The notes: a model not told the origin generated them from the letters alone. A DNA stretch of 43,377 bases from an uncultured beta proteobacterium (GCA_903828665.1 CAIKMZ010000070.1:1-43377); one strand, 5' to 3'. Shown: positions 6,327 to 18,506, numbered from the stretch's first letter. Numbers and translations: made by a program.

Positions 6327-7391
6327 ATGAAATTCAGACCGCACGCGTTGTTGCTGGCCTTGGTCCTGTTGTGCCACTGGGCGGGCCTGTCGTGGTTGAG
6401 CGAACAGGCGCAGCAGGGCCGGGCGCTGGTTCTGATGACCGATCCGCTCTTCACACGCGTCGTCACCCCTGCGCCCGCGCCCAGGCCCGGGCGGGCGACC
6501 GCCCGGCTCGCGCAGGTGGCCGTCGCGGACGTGGCGCCGGCTGACGCAGGGACGCCTGCGGCCACGCCCGAATCAACGGCGGCGAGCGAGGCGGTGCCGC
6601 CGCCAGCCGAGCCCGCAGCACCGGCGCCCGATGCTTCGGCGCCGGTTGCGCCCGCGGTCGAAGCGGCTGCGCCGGAGCCGCGTGATGCCGGCGCGTCGCT
6701 CGACGGTTGGCCCCTCGATACGCGCGTCTCGTATCAGCTCAAGGGCTATTACCGCGGCCCGATTTGGGGCGATGCACGCGTGCAGTGGCAGCGCCAGCAA
6801 AGCCGCTATCAGGTGCGGCTGGACATGACGCTGGCGCTGGTGCTGCGGCTCTCCATGACCAGCCAGGGTGAGGCGACCGACGGCGGTCTGGTGCCGAGCG
6901 ACTACGAGGAGCGCTTTCTCTGGGGCGTGCGGCGCATGACCTTTGACGGCGGCTATGTCCGATCGATCGACGGCCGCGCCTTGGCGCCAGCTCAGACGCC
7001 GCCGCATGCATTGCAGGACACGGCCAGCCAGTTCGTTGAGCTCAGCCACCGCTTTGTCAGCGGGCGCGAGAAGCTCGCGGTGGGGTCCGAAGTGCGTTTC
7101 TGGCTGGCGCGGCCTCAGGGCACGTCTCTGTGGACCTACGACGTGGTGGCCGAGGAAACACTGCAGACGCCCGAGCTTGGGCCGGTGCAGGCTTTTCACC
7201 TGCGGCCGCGACCGATCGCGAACCCGGCCGGCGAAATTACGGCCGAGATCTGGTTTGCGCCGAGCCTGCAGTACCTGCCGGTGCGCGTGCGCATCGCTCT
7301 GGGCGGTGACAACTTTGTGGATCTGATAGTTGATCGCATCGAGCAGGGCGCGCCGCCGCCGCGGCCTGCGGTCGAGCCGATGAATCCCTGA
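6327..7391 (+). CDS. DUF3108 domain protein, secreted or membrane-anchored
   Basis: 354 residues. A short basic start (MKFRPHALLLALVLLCHWAGL) forms an N-terminal signal/anchor. A low-complexity Ala/Pro/Glu linker follows at about residues 50-115. The remaining 240 residues fit DUF3108, with the LDGWPLDTRVSYQLKGYYRG start, the middle LVPSDYEERF..RRMTFDG region and a C-terminal AEIWFAPSLQYLPVRVRI strand pair. DUF3108 proteins are predicted periplasmic beta-rich proteins of unknown function in Gram-negatives. The gene follows xthA by 160 bases and is convergent with the hemerythrin-like gene. The Ala/Pro linker suggests the domain sits away from the inner membrane. No enzymatic residues are recognised. 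Confidence 0.85.
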   Translation: MKFRPHALLLALVLLCHWAGLSWLSEQAQQGRALVLMTDPLFTRVVTPAPAPRPGRATARLAQVAVADVAPADAGTPAATPESTAASEAVPPPAEPAAPAPDASAPVAPAVEAAAPEPRDAGASLDGWPLDTRVSYQLKGYYRGPIWGDARVQWQRQQSRYQVRLDMTLALVLRLSMTSQGEATDGGLVPSDYEERFLWGVRRMTFDGGYVRSIDGRALAPAQTPPHALQDTASQFVELSHRFVSGREKLAVGSEVRFWLARPQGTSLWTYDVVAEETLQTPELGPVQAFHLRPRPIANPAGEITAEIWFAPSLQYLPVRVRIALGGDNFVDLIVDRIEQGAPPPRPAVEPMNP

Positions 7392-7413
7392 GCTGCATAG
7401 GGCTGGCCGGGTG

Positions 7414-9200
<1,787 letters not shown>

Positions 9201-9983
9201 TTATTCCTCAGTGCTGGCGGGGTCGGGCGCGGCTGGAATCATGCTCTGCCGCGCCACACCCAGCAGCTTGTCCAGCAGCGCCGGCTGCTCCTGCAGGCTG
9301 GCGGCGCTGCCCGTGTAGACCACCGTGCCACGGTCGAGCACGGCCGCCGTGTCCGAGATCGCCAGAATGGCCTGCGGATGCTGTTCGACGATGATGGCCG
9401 AGAGCCCCTCGTCGCGCGTGATGCGCCGGATGGCGCGCAGCAACTCCTGCACGATGATGGGCGCCAGCCCCTCGCAGGGTTCATCGAGCAGCAGCAGCGT
9501 CGGGTTCAGCACCAGGGCGCGGCCCAGCGCCAGCATCTGCTGTTCACCACCCGAGAGCTGGGTGCCCAGATTGGCCTTGCGCTCGGCCAGCCGGGGAAAC
9601 AGCTCGTAAACGCGCTGCGGCGTCCACGGGCTGCTGGGGCGGCCGGAGCGTGCCGGTCGCATCACGGCCGTGAGGTTTTCATCCACGGTCAGCGACTTGA
9701 AGATGTTGCGCTCCTGCGGTACCCAGCCGATGCCCGCCGCGGCGCGCTCGTGCGAGGGCAATCGGTGCAGCGCCACGCTGGCGGCTGGCGCACCCAGCGT
9801 GATCGTGCCGCCATGCTGTCGCGTGGCACCGGCCAGGGTGTTGATGAGCGTGGTCTTGCCAGTGCCGTTGCGCCCCAGCAGGGCGAGCGTGCAGCCTTCG
9901 TCGATGCGCAGCGAGATGCCGTGCAGCACCACCGCCTCGCCGTAGCCGGCGCTGAGGTCTTCGATTTTCAGCAGCTCAGCCAT
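9201..9983 (-). CDS. livF: LivF-type ABC transporter ATPase
   Basis: 260 residues from ATG 9983 (MAELLKIEDLSAGYG); the frame extends further up but only overlaps livG. ABC ATPase motifs: Walker A GRNGTGKTT, Q-loop region GWVPQERNIF, signature LSGGEQQMLALGRAL, Walker B LLLLDEPCEGLAP, and the switch His in IIVEQH. It powers an importer of the branched-chain-amino-acid (HAAT) family together with LivG, H, M and the binding protein. Within this locus the cargo is more likely an aromatic acid than leucine (inference from neighbours). Its start lies 8 nt inside livG, suggesting coupled translation. The C-terminal Pro/Ala tail is slightly longer than usual. Confidence 0.93.
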   Translation of the reverse strand: MAELLKIEDLSAGYGEAVVLHGISLRIDEGCTLALLGRNGTGKTTLINTLAGATRQHGGTITLGAPAASVALHRLPSHERAAAGIGWVPQERNIFKSLTVDENLTAVMRPARSGRPSSPWTPQRVYELFPRLAERKANLGTQLSGGEQQMLALGRALVLNPTLLLLDEPCEGLAPIIVQELLRAIRRITRDEGLSAIIVEQHPQAILAISDTAAVLDRGTVVYTGSAASLQEQPALLDKLLGVARQSMIPAAPDPASTEE

Positions 9984-10776
9984 GGTGCCGGCTTCCCATC
10001 GCCGCAATGGCGTCGTTGATCTCGTCGCCATGGCCGAGGTAGACGGCCTTGACCCGCGCATCGCCGGCGATCTGCTCAGGCGCGCCTTCTGTCAGCACCG
10101 TGCCGTTGACCAGCACCGTCATGAACTTCGAGAAGCTGAACACCAGATCCATATCGTGTTCGATCAGCAGAATGGACACATCGGCCGGCAATGCGGCTAC
10201 TGTTTGCAGCAATTCTTCACGCTCACCTGCGGGAACACCGGCAACCGGCTCATCGAGCAGCAGCACGCGCGGCCGGCAGGCCAGCGCAATGGCGATTTCC
10301 AGCAGACGGCGCTTGCCATAGGCCAGCACCCGGGTCTGCTGATCCATCACCGCGGTCAGGTGGAACTGCTCCAGCAGCTGTTCGCAGCGCTCGATCACCC
10401 GGGCCGAGGCGCCCAGGGCCTGCCACCATTTGCCGCCCAGACCCTGCTGCTGCGACACCACCATGGCCAGGGTCTCCAATGGCGTCAGGGTATCGAACAG
10501 CTGGTTGATCTGAAAGGTGCGCACCATGCCGCGCTGCACGCGCTGATCGGGCGCCAGGTTCGTGATGTCTTCCCCTTCCAGAATGATCCTCCCAGCTGTC
10601 GGCTGCAGAACCCCGGTGAGCAGGTTGATCAGCGTCGTCTTGCCGGCCCCGTTGGGGCCGATCAGGGCATGGCGCGCGCCGCGCGCGAGGTTCAGCGTGA
10701 CGTTGTTGGTGGCAGCGATGCCGCCGAAGCGCATCACGAGTCCCTGCGCCGACAACACTGGCTCGCCGCCGCTCAT
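9976..10776 (-). CDS. livG: LivG-type ABC transporter ATPase
   Basis: 266 residues from ATG 10776, which overlaps the livM stop in ATGA. Motifs: Walker A GPNGAGKTT, the LivG-typical Q-loop VRTFQINQLF, Walker B VLLLDEPVAGVP and His in LLIEHDMDLVF. The signature reads LAYGKRRLLEIA where LSYGQQRRLEIA-like sequences are usual; Gly is kept, so it is probably active. The C-terminal GHGDEIND tail is near the family norm. It forms the second ATPase of the ABC importer and pairs with LivF to act on LivH/LivM. The longer in-frame start 39 nt upstream lies inside livM and is not preferred. Confidence 0.93.
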   Translation of the reverse strand: MSGGEPVLSAQGLVMRFGGIAATNNVTLNLARGARHALIGPNGAGKTTLINLLTGVLQPTAGRIILEGEDITNLAPDQRVQRGMVRTFQINQLFDTLTPLETLAMVVSQQQGLGGKWWQALGASARVIERCEQLLEQFHLTAVMDQQTRVLAYGKRRLLEIAIALACRPRVLLLDEPVAGVPAGEREELLQTVAALPADVSILLIEHDMDLVFSFSKFMTVLVNGTVLTEGAPEQIAGDARVKAVYLGHGDEINDAIAAMGSRHHG

Positions 10777-11750
10777 GTTTTGCCTCCAGTGGCCGCACGG
10801 CGCCACCAGGTCCATGGCCGTATCAGGCGCTCGCGCCCGACCGACACCAGAACCACGAGGAAGAAACCAATCCAGAACGTCCAGTACTGCGGCGTAATGC
10901 CGGAGACGAAGTCCTGCATTAGCTTGAACACGATGGCGCCGGTCACGCCGCCGTAGAGCCAGCCCACGCCGCCAATCACCAGGATCAGCATGACGTCGGC
11001 CGAGCGATGAAATTCGAACACGTCGAGCGATGCAAAACCGGTGGTCTGCGCCAGCAAGGCGCCGGCGGCGCCCGCCGCTGCCGCCGCCACGGTGTAGACC
11101 AGCGACAAGCGGCTGTTGACCGCAATGCCGACGGCCATCGCGCGCAGGCGGTTGTCGCGAATCGCCTTGAGCGTCGCGCCGAATGGAGAGCGCACCAGCC
11201 GCCGCGCCACCACGAAAACCACGAGCAGGACGGACATGGAATACCAGGCCGCCGTCTGACCGCCCAGGTCAAAATCGAAACGGCCCAGTAGCGAACCCAT
11301 GACGACGCCCTGCAGGCCGTCGGCACCGCCGGTCAGCCAGTCGAGCTTGTTGGCCAGTTCCATCAGAATCAGCCCGACGCCCAGGGTGACCATCAGGCGC
11401 GTCAGGTCGGTGCCGCGCAGGATGGTCGCGCTGCAAACGGCACCGAGCACGGCCGCCGCCGCAACACCGACCAGCAAACCCAACAGGGGGTCGGGCATGA
11501 CCAGTTTGGCAAACAAGGCCGCCGCGTAGGCGCCCATGCCGAAGAAGGCCGCGTGCCCCAGCGACACAATGCCGGAGAAGCCCAGGATCAGGTCGAGCGC
11601 CACGGCAAACAGCGCGACGATGGCAATCTCGTTGATGATCAGCGCCTGGCGCGGCAGCAGCCAGGGCAGGGCGAAGGCCAGTGCCCACAAGGGGTATTCC
11701 CAGCCGCGCCAGCGTCCGGATTGCAGCAGGCTGTTTTGAGCGCCGACCAT
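10773..11750 (-). CDS. livM: LivM-type ABC transporter permease
   Basis: 325 residues from ATG 11750, which overlaps the livH stop by one base (TGATG). It is strongly hydrophobic with about 9-10 membrane segments. The family signature is seen in LDLILGFSGIVSLGHAAFFGMGAYAAAL and in the cytoplasmic loop around SPFGATLKAIRDNRLRAMAVG, which contacts the ATPase. It forms the inner-membrane channel with LivH. The C-terminus ends in a basic PWTWWRRAATGGK segment. The four-gene order H-M-G-F downstream of the binding protein is the standard HAAT layout. The substrate cannot be read from the permease; context suggests hydroxybenzoates. Confidence 0.92.
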   Translation of the reverse strand: MVGAQNSLLQSGRWRGWEYPLWALAFALPWLLPRQALIINEIAIVALFAVALDLILGFSGIVSLGHAAFFGMGAYAAALFAKLVMPDPLLGLLVGVAAAAVLGAVCSATILRGTDLTRLMVTLGVGLILMELANKLDWLTGGADGLQGVVMGSLLGRFDFDLGGQTAAWYSMSVLLVVFVVARRLVRSPFGATLKAIRDNRLRAMAVGIAVNSRLSLVYTVAAAAAGAAGALLAQTTGFASLDVFEFHRSADVMLILVIGGVGWLYGGVTGAIVFKLMQDFVSGITPQYWTFWIGFFLVVLVSVGRERLIRPWTWWRRAATGGKT

Positions 11751-12622
11751 CACCTGCCTCCTTTGCGCACGAACAGCCCCTGGGGCCGCCACACCAGGAT
11801 CAGGATCATCAGGCTGTAGACGATGAAGCCGCCCATTTTCGGGATGTAGTACTTGCCCGCCACGTCAGCAATGCCCAGCAGCAGCGCGGCCAGCAAGGGG
11901 CCGGTGATGCTCGAGGTTCCGCCAACCGCGACCACGATCAGAAAGTAGATCATGAACTTGAGCGGAAAGCTCGGATCGAGCCCCAGCACCTCGGCGCCGA
12001 GCGCACCGCCCAGGCCGGCCAGACCGGAGCCCACGGCAAAGGTGCCCAGAAAGACGTGGTTCACGTTGATGCCCAGACCGGCAGCGACGCGCTGGTCGTC
12101 CACTGAGGCGCGCAGGCGGCTGCCAAAGCGGGTCCGGGTGAGCACATGCTGCAGACCCACCGTGAGCGCCGCGCACAGCGCGATGATGAACAGGCGGTAG
12201 TGCCCCATGCCCAGCATCCATGCGCCTTCGCCCAGCTCGGTGCGCCCCTTGAGCCATTGCGGCAACTGCACCATCTGCTGGCTCGATCCAAGGAAGTAGT
12301 CCGCAGTCGCCACGGCCATGAAGGTCAGGCCGATGGAAAACAGCACCTGGTCCAGATGGGGCTTGTGGTACAGCGGGCGGTACAGCGTGCGCTCGAGCAG
12401 CGCCCCGAGCAGCGCCGCGCCGGCAAAGGCCAGCGGCAGGCAGGCCAGGAAAGGCACGCCCAGCCGTTGCATCAGCAGCACCGTGATGTAGCCGCCGAGC
12501 ATGGCAAATGCGCCGTGCGCCAGGTTGATGAAGTTCATCAGGCCCATGGTGACGGCCAGACCCACCGCCAGGATGAACAGCAGCATGCCGTAGGCGATGC
12601 CATCGAAGAGGATGGTCAACAT
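11750..12622 (-). CDS. livH: LivH-type ABC transporter permease
   Basis: 290 residues with about eight membrane segments, starting MLTILFDGIAYGMLLFILAVGL. Family features: MGLMNFINLAHGAFAMLGGY near the N-terminus, the ATPase-contact loop FGSRLRASVDDQRVAAGLGIN, and the VVAVGGTSSITGPLLAALLLG segment. It is the partner permease of LivM in the HAAT importer. The 59-base gap to the upstream binding-protein gene contains no strong terminator, so the whole importer can be one transcript, with the binding protein likely made in excess. Confidence 0.92.
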   Translation of the reverse strand: MLTILFDGIAYGMLLFILAVGLAVTMGLMNFINLAHGAFAMLGGYITVLLMQRLGVPFLACLPLAFAGAALLGALLERTLYRPLYHKPHLDQVLFSIGLTFMAVATADYFLGSSQQMVQLPQWLKGRTELGEGAWMLGMGHYRLFIIALCAALTVGLQHVLTRTRFGSRLRASVDDQRVAAGLGINVNHVFLGTFAVGSGLAGLGGALGAEVLGLDPSFPLKFMIYFLIVVAVGGTSSITGPLLAALLLGIADVAGKYYIPKMGGFIVYSLMILILVWRPQGLFVRKGGR

Positions 12623-12681
12623 GTCATGTTCGAAGCCCGTGTCCTTTATGAACCGGCGCTGGTCGGCCGGGACTGGACAGC

Positions 12682-13854
12682 TTACTTGTTCTTGCCGGGA
12701 TCCTTGACGTCCTTGATGGTGTCAAATTCGACGTTGTAGAGTTGGCCATCCTGCTTTTGCACCTTGCGCAGATAGATGTTCTGCACCACGTCGCGGGTCT
12801 GCGCGTCGATGAACATGGGGCCGCGCGGGCTCTCGAAGATCTGGCCTTTCATCGCCGCCAGCAGGGCGTCGCCGCCACCCTGACCCTTGGTCGCCTTGAG
12901 CGCTTCGTAGATCACGCGCATGCCGTCATAGCCGCCCACGGCCATGAAGTTGGGGCGCAGGCCCTTGTTGGCCTTTTGAAAGGCGTCGACAAACTTCTTG
13001 TTCAAGGCCGAGGGGTGCGCCGCCGAATAGTGGTGCGAAGTCACCACGCCCAGGGCGCCGTCACCCATGTCATTGAGCTGGTCGTCGTCCGTGACATCGC
13101 CGGTGCCGATGAGCTTGATGCCCGCCTTGTCCATGCCGCGCTCGAGGAATTGCTTCATGACTGCCGCGCCCGCGCCGGATGGCACGAAGACAAAGAGCGC
13201 GTCCGGCTTGAGGTCGCGCACCTTCTGCAGGAAAGGCGCGAAGTCGGGGTTGCGCATCGGAACGCGCAGCGACTCGGCCACCTGTCCGCCATTGAACAGA
13301 AAGCGCTCCACAAAGTACTTTTCGGCATCGAGCCCGGGACCGTAGTCGCTCACCAGCGTCACGACCTTCTTGATGCCGTTCTTGGGCGCCCAGTCGGCCA
13401 TGCTGACCGCGGCCTGGGGCAGCGTGAAACTGGTGCGCACGATGTAGGGCGAGGCTTGCGTGATGCTGCTCGTCGCTGCGGCCATCACGACCAGCGGCGT
13501 CTTCGACTGTGTGGCAATCGGCGCGGTGGCCAGGGCCGAAGGGGTGATGCCAAATCCGGCCAGGACGTTGACCTTGTCGTTAACGACCAGTTCCTGCGCC
13601 AGGCGCTTGGTCACGTCAGGAATCGACGTGTCGTCCTTGACGATCAGCTCAACCTTGCGGCCACCGACGGTGTCGCCGTTCTGGGCCATATACAGCTTGA
13701 CGGCGGCTTCGACCTGACGTCCCGTGCTGGCCTGCTGACCGGTCATGGGCAGGATCAGGCCGATCCTGAACTTGTTGTCCTGCGCATGCGCCTGCATTGC
13801 GGCGAAGGCCAGGGTGGCAAGCGCAGCGGCGCGCAACAATGATTTCTTGTACAT
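12682..13854 (-). CDS. Periplasmic substrate-binding protein of the Liv-type importer
   Basis: 390 residues from ATG 13854, preceded by AGGAGA. The first 24 residues are a signal peptide with a basic start, hydrophobic core and cleavage after AHA. The mature part (QDNKFRIGLILPMTGQQAS) is a type I periplasmic binding fold of the LivJ/LivK (Peripla_BP_6) kind, with the usual VKDDTSIPDVTKRLAQELV and TKTPLVVMAAAT-like regions. It captures the ligand for LivHMGF. Related proteins in aromatic-acid loci (for example the p-coumarate CouP system) bind aromatic acids rather than amino acids. With pobA and pmd genes on both sides, 4-hydroxybenzoate, protocatechuate or a methoxylated relative is the likely ligand; this is inference. 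Confidence 0.9.
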   Translation of the reverse strand: MYKKSLLRAAALATLAFAAMQAHAQDNKFRIGLILPMTGQQASTGRQVEAAVKLYMAQNGDTVGGRKVELIVKDDTSIPDVTKRLAQELVVNDKVNVLAGFGITPSALATAPIATQSKTPLVVMAAATSSITQASPYIVRTSFTLPQAAVSMADWAPKNGIKKVVTLVSDYGPGLDAEKYFVERFLFNGGQVAESLRVPMRNPDFAPFLQKVRDLKPDALFVFVPSGAGAAVMKQFLERGMDKAGIKLIGTGDVTDDDQLNDMGDGALGVVTSHHYSAAHPSALNKKFVDAFQKANKGLRPNFMAVGGYDGMRVIYEALKATKGQGGGDALLAAMKGQIFESPRGPMFIDAQTRDVVQNIYLRKVQKQDGQLYNVEFDTIKDVKDPGKNK

Positions 13855-14020
13855 GTCTTGTCTCCTGTCACGAAATTCTGTGAACTGGTCTTTTGCGTAG
13901 TATGAAGGCAAGTCAAGCCCTCGGCACAGCTAAAAACCCGCTTCTTGCTATAACAAATCCGAATACCCACCGGTCACCTTGCCGGTTTGCCACCAAGGCT
14001 GCGCGCAGGCGCTGCGGCCT
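13855..14020 (-). other. Gap between methyltransferase and binding-protein genes
   Basis: 166 bases with AGGAGA just before the binding-protein start. This is the largest gap in the minus-strand series, so a second promoter for the importer and pobA is possible here. No strong -35/-10 pair or terminator hairpin was identified. Confidence 0.3.
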
Positions 14021-15142
14021 TCAGCCACCCCAGACTTCCTGCGCCGTTTCGATCACCAGCCGCAGTTTGGCGCGCTGCGCCTCCACCGCGATATCGTTGC
14101 CGTGCACGGTGCTCGAGAAGCCGCACTGCGGCGACAGCGCCAGCTGCTCCAGCGGCGCATAACGGGCCGCCTCATCGATGCGGCGTTTGAGCACGTCCTT
14201 GCTTTCCAGCGTGCCGAACTTGGTGGTCACCAGGCCGAGCACGACGGTCTTGCCCTTGGGCAGGTAGCGCAGCGGCTTGAAGTCGCCGCTACGGTCGTCG
14301 TCGTACTCCATGAAATAGGCGTCCAGGTCCATTTCCTGAAGCAGGGCTTCGGCGACCGGTTCGTAATTGCCGCTGGCGGCATGGGTGCTCTTGAAGTTGC
14401 CGCGGCACAGGTGCATGGCCAGCAGCATGCCCGGCGGCTTTTGCGCCACGACGAGGTTGATGAAGCGGGCATAGCGATGCGGCAATTCATTCGGGTCATC
14501 GCCGCGGCTGCGCGCCGCTTCACGCATCCGGTCGTCGCACAGATAGGCCAGATTGGTGTCGTCCATCTGGACATAGGTGCAGCCGGCTGCGGCCAGGCTG
14601 CGCAACTCGTCGCCGTAGGCGTTGGCGACATCCTGGTAGAAATCGGGATCGAGCTCGGGGTAGTGCTGCTGGCTGATGCCGGCGCGTCCGCCCCGGAAGT
14701 GCAGCATGGTGGGCGAAGGAATCGTCACCTTGGGGGTGTTGGCCGCAGACACCCGGCTCTTGAGGTACTGGAAGTCGGCCAGCTGGATGTCCTTGACGTG
14801 GCGCACCTTGTCGATCACGCGCATGACCGGCGGGGCCAGCTCCTGGGTGCCGTCCGGGCGCTCGATGGTGATCGGCACATCGGTCTTGACGCCGCCGATT
14901 TGCTCCAGGAAATCGATGTGGAAGTAGGTGCGGCGAAACTCGCCGTCGGTGATGCTCTTGAGGCCCACATCCTCCTGGAACTTCACGATCTCCGCGATCG
15001 CCTGGTCTTCCACGGCGCGCAATTGTGCTGCGGTGATCAGGCTCCGGGCCGCCTGTTCGCGCGCGTCGAGCAGGTACTTGGGGCGCAGAAAGCTGCCGAC
15101 GTGGTCATAGTGGGCCGGCAAGCGCAGGGTTGATGCAGTCAT
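14021..15142 (-). CDS. MetE-like (cobalamin-independent methionine synthase II family) methyltransferase
   Basis: 373 residues from ATG 15142, preceded by AAGGAG. It matches the single-domain relatives of the MetE C-terminal half (YxjG/YxjH type, about 370 residues). Zinc ligands expected for homocysteine activation are present: H244-L-C246 in LAMHLCRGN, E279 in FMEYDD, and C340 in SPQCGF. The N-terminal HVGSFLRP and VQMDDTN regions also fit. MetE proteins transfer a methyl from a 5-methyl-tetrahydrofolate to homocysteine. Lying between pmdC and the importer, it may instead dispose of methyl groups released from methoxylated aromatics such as vanillate or syringate, or act on an unknown methyl donor. 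No LigM/DesA-type demethylase is in the window. The family is firm, the role is not. Confidence 0.85.
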   Translation of the reverse strand: MTASTLRLPAHYDHVGSFLRPKYLLDAREQAARSLITAAQLRAVEDQAIAEIVKFQEDVGLKSITDGEFRRTYFHIDFLEQIGGVKTDVPITIERPDGTQELAPPVMRVIDKVRHVKDIQLADFQYLKSRVSAANTPKVTIPSPTMLHFRGGRAGISQQHYPELDPDFYQDVANAYGDELRSLAAAGCTYVQMDDTNLAYLCDDRMREAARSRGDDPNELPHRYARFINLVVAQKPPGMLLAMHLCRGNFKSTHAASGNYEPVAEALLQEMDLDAYFMEYDDDRSGDFKPLRYLPKGKTVVLGLVTTKFGTLESKDVLKRRIDEAARYAPLEQLALSPQCGFSSTVHGNDIAVEAQRAKLRLVIETAQEVWGG

Positions 15143-15177
15143 TTTTTTGTCTCCTTGGGGGTGTGGGGTTGCTAGGT

Positions 15178-16137
15178 TCACGCGGCATTCAACTGCTGCT
15201 CGAGCCCGTGCAGCACCTGGTAGCAGGGCAGCACGCTGGCCACGCTGCTGTTGCTTTCGCGGCCTTCGCGGATGGCGGCGAAGAACTCGCGGTCCTGCAG
15301 CTCGATGCCGTTCATGGACACGGCCACCTTGCTGACGTCGATCTTTTCCTCCTTGCCGTTGAACAGGTCGTCGTAGCGGGCGATGTAGGTTGCGCTGTCG
15401 CCGATGTAGCGAAAGAAAGTGCCCAGGGGGCCGTCGTTGTTGAAGCTCAGGCTCAATGTGCAGATCGCGCCGCTGGCCGCCTTGAGCTGGATGCTCATGT
15501 CCATCGCGATGCCCAGAACCGGGTGGATCGGGCCCTGGACCGCATTCGCCTTAACCACCGGGCTGCCGCACTGGTACGCGAACAGGTCAATGGTGTGGGC
15601 CGCGTGGTGCCACAGCAGGTGGTCGGTCCAGCTGCGTGGCTGGCCCAATGCATTCATGTTGCTGCGCCGGAAGAAGTAGGTCTGCACATCCATCTGCTGG
15701 ATGTTGAACTTGCCGCTCGTGATCTGCTGGTGGACATGCTGGTGGCTGGGATTGAATCGGCGGGTGTGGCCGCACATCGCGACCAGGCCGGATGTTGCGG
15801 CAACACGGACCACCTCTTCGCCATCCCGGAGCACATCGCACAAGGGAATCTCCACCTGCACATGCTTGCCCGCGCGCAGGCAGGCCAGGGTTTGCGACGC
15901 GTGCATCTGTGTCGGCGTGCACAGGATGACCGCATCGACCTCCTTCAGGGCCAGGCTTTCGGCCAGGTCCGTGCTCACGTGGTGGATGCCGTACTTGTCG
16001 GCGATCTCTTTTGTCTTGCCGAACTCGCGGCCGACCAGGGACACGACTTCAACGCCCTCGATGTTACGAATGCCGTCAAGGTGTTTGATGCCGAAGGCGC
16101 CGGCACCCGCCAGGGCGACTTTGATCGGTTTGCTCAT
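15178..16137 (-). CDS. pmdC: 4-carboxy-2-hydroxymuconate-6-semialdehyde dehydrogenase
   Basis: 319 residues, GFO/IDH/MocA-type NAD(P)-dependent oxidoreductase, about the length of LigC/PmdC. N-terminal Rossmann motif VALAGAGAFGIKHLDGI, then VGREFGKTKEIADKYG, AVILCTPTQMHASQT and GKHVQVEIPL (the family's EKP-like motif reads EIP here). The substrate domain has WTDHLLWHHAAHTIDLF with likely catalytic His. It oxidises the cyclic hemiacetal of the ring-cleavage product to 2-pyrone-4,6-dicarboxylate. The direct neighbours pmdB, pmdA and pmdD support this over other GFO/IDH functions. The 90-base gap to pmdB is non-coding. Confidence 0.93.
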   Translation of the reverse strand: MSKPIKVALAGAGAFGIKHLDGIRNIEGVEVVSLVGREFGKTKEIADKYGIHHVSTDLAESLALKEVDAVILCTPTQMHASQTLACLRAGKHVQVEIPLCDVLRDGEEVVRVAATSGLVAMCGHTRRFNPSHQHVHQQITSGKFNIQQMDVQTYFFRRSNMNALGQPRSWTDHLLWHHAAHTIDLFAYQCGSPVVKANAVQGPIHPVLGIAMDMSIQLKAASGAICTLSLSFNNDGPLGTFFRYIGDSATYIARYDDLFNGKEEKIDVSKVAVSMNGIELQDREFFAAIREGRESNSSVASVLPCYQVLHGLEQQLNAA

Positions 16138-16227
16138 GGTTTTAATCCTGATGATTGCGGAGGGAGTTCACGGCAGGCCTGTGCGCAAGCCCGGGCAGAC
16201 CCTGCCCTGACCGACCCTGAGCCTGCA

Positions 16228-17525
<1,298 letters not shown>

Positions 17526-17527
17526 GG

Positions 17528-18451
17528 CTAACTCCAGTACAGGCGGTTCGGATTCTCCACCAGTAGTTTGTGTTGCAGCGCCGGGGTGCGCGCAATGTGA
17601 GGAATGAAGTCCACCAGCAGGCCGTCGTCCGGCATATGGTCTTTCAGGTTGGGATGGGGCCAGTCGGTGCCCCAGAGCACGCGATCCGGAAATTCCTCGA
17701 CGATGGCGCGCGCAAAAGGGATCACGTCGGTGTACGCATTCTGTTCTCCGTTGAGCGCTTTCGGGCCGCTGACGCTTAACCGCTCGGGACAACTGACCTT
17801 GCTCCAGACATTCGGATGCTCGCGCATGAACCGTCGGAACAGTGAAAACTGCGCGCCATCTACCGGCAGCGATACATCGGGCCGGCCCATGTGGTCCACC
17901 ACCACCGTGGTGGGCAATGCGGTGAAGAAGTCCCACAGCTCGGGCAGGTCAACGGCCTCGAAGTAGATCACCACATGCCAGCCCAGGGGCTGGATGCGCG
18001 CGGCGATTTCCTGCAATTCATCCTTGGGCGTGAAATCGACCAGGCGCTTGACGAAATTGAAGCGCACAGCGCGCACACCCGCCTCGTGCATGGCTTGCAG
18101 TTCGGCGTCGGAGACGCTGCGCCGGACCGTGACGACGCCACGCGCCTTGCCCTTGGCGTGCAACAGCGCGTCGACCAGTGCCCGGTTGTCGGCACCGTGG
18201 CAGGTGGCCTGCACGATCACGTTCTTCTCGAATCCGAGATGGTCACGCAGCGCGAACAGCTCCGACTTCGATGCGTCGCAGGGTGTGTACTTCCGCTCGG
18301 GCGCATAGGGAAATTCAGCACCGGGGCCAAAGACGTGGCAATGCGCGTCGACGCTGCCGGCGGGCAAGGTGAACCGAGGCCTGGCGGGACCCGCATACCA
18401 GTCCAGCCATCCCGCAGTCTTGGCGAAATCGCCCGTGGTCGGCTTGCTCAT
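17528..18451 (-). CDS. pmdD: 2-pyrone-4,6-dicarboxylate hydrolase
   Basis: 307 residues of the amidohydrolase family, LigI/PmdD type. It opens the lactone ring of 2-pyrone-4,6-dicarboxylate to 4-oxalomesaconate. Seen: metal or substrate His motif VDAHCHVFGP (H37, H39), CDASKSELFALRDHLG, NVIVQATCHGADNRALVDAL, RFNFVKRLVDF, VVVDHMGRPD and the C-terminal VLWGTDWPHPN with the catalytic Asp. It is the first gene of the minus-strand series and diverges from tctBA over about 320 bases. The next enzymes, tautomerase, 4-oxalomesaconate hydratase and aldolase, are not in this window and must lie elsewhere. Confidence 0.95.
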   Translation of the reverse strand: MSKPTTGDFAKTAGWLDWYAGPARPRFTLPAGSVDAHCHVFGPGAEFPYAPERKYTPCDASKSELFALRDHLGFEKNVIVQATCHGADNRALVDALLHAKGKARGVVTVRRSVSDAELQAMHEAGVRAVRFNFVKRLVDFTPKDELQEIAARIQPLGWHVVIYFEAVDLPELWDFFTALPTTVVVDHMGRPDVSLPVDGAQFSLFRRFMREHPNVWSKVSCPERLSVSGPKALNGEQNAYTDVIPFARAIVEEFPDRVLWGTDWPHPNLKDHMPDDGLLVDFIPHIARTPALQHKLLVENPNRLYWS

Positions 18452-18506
18452 CGTTCAATCCTTGCCCTGGTTCTGATTTACTTGCATGGCGTGGATTCTG
18501 TGGCCA

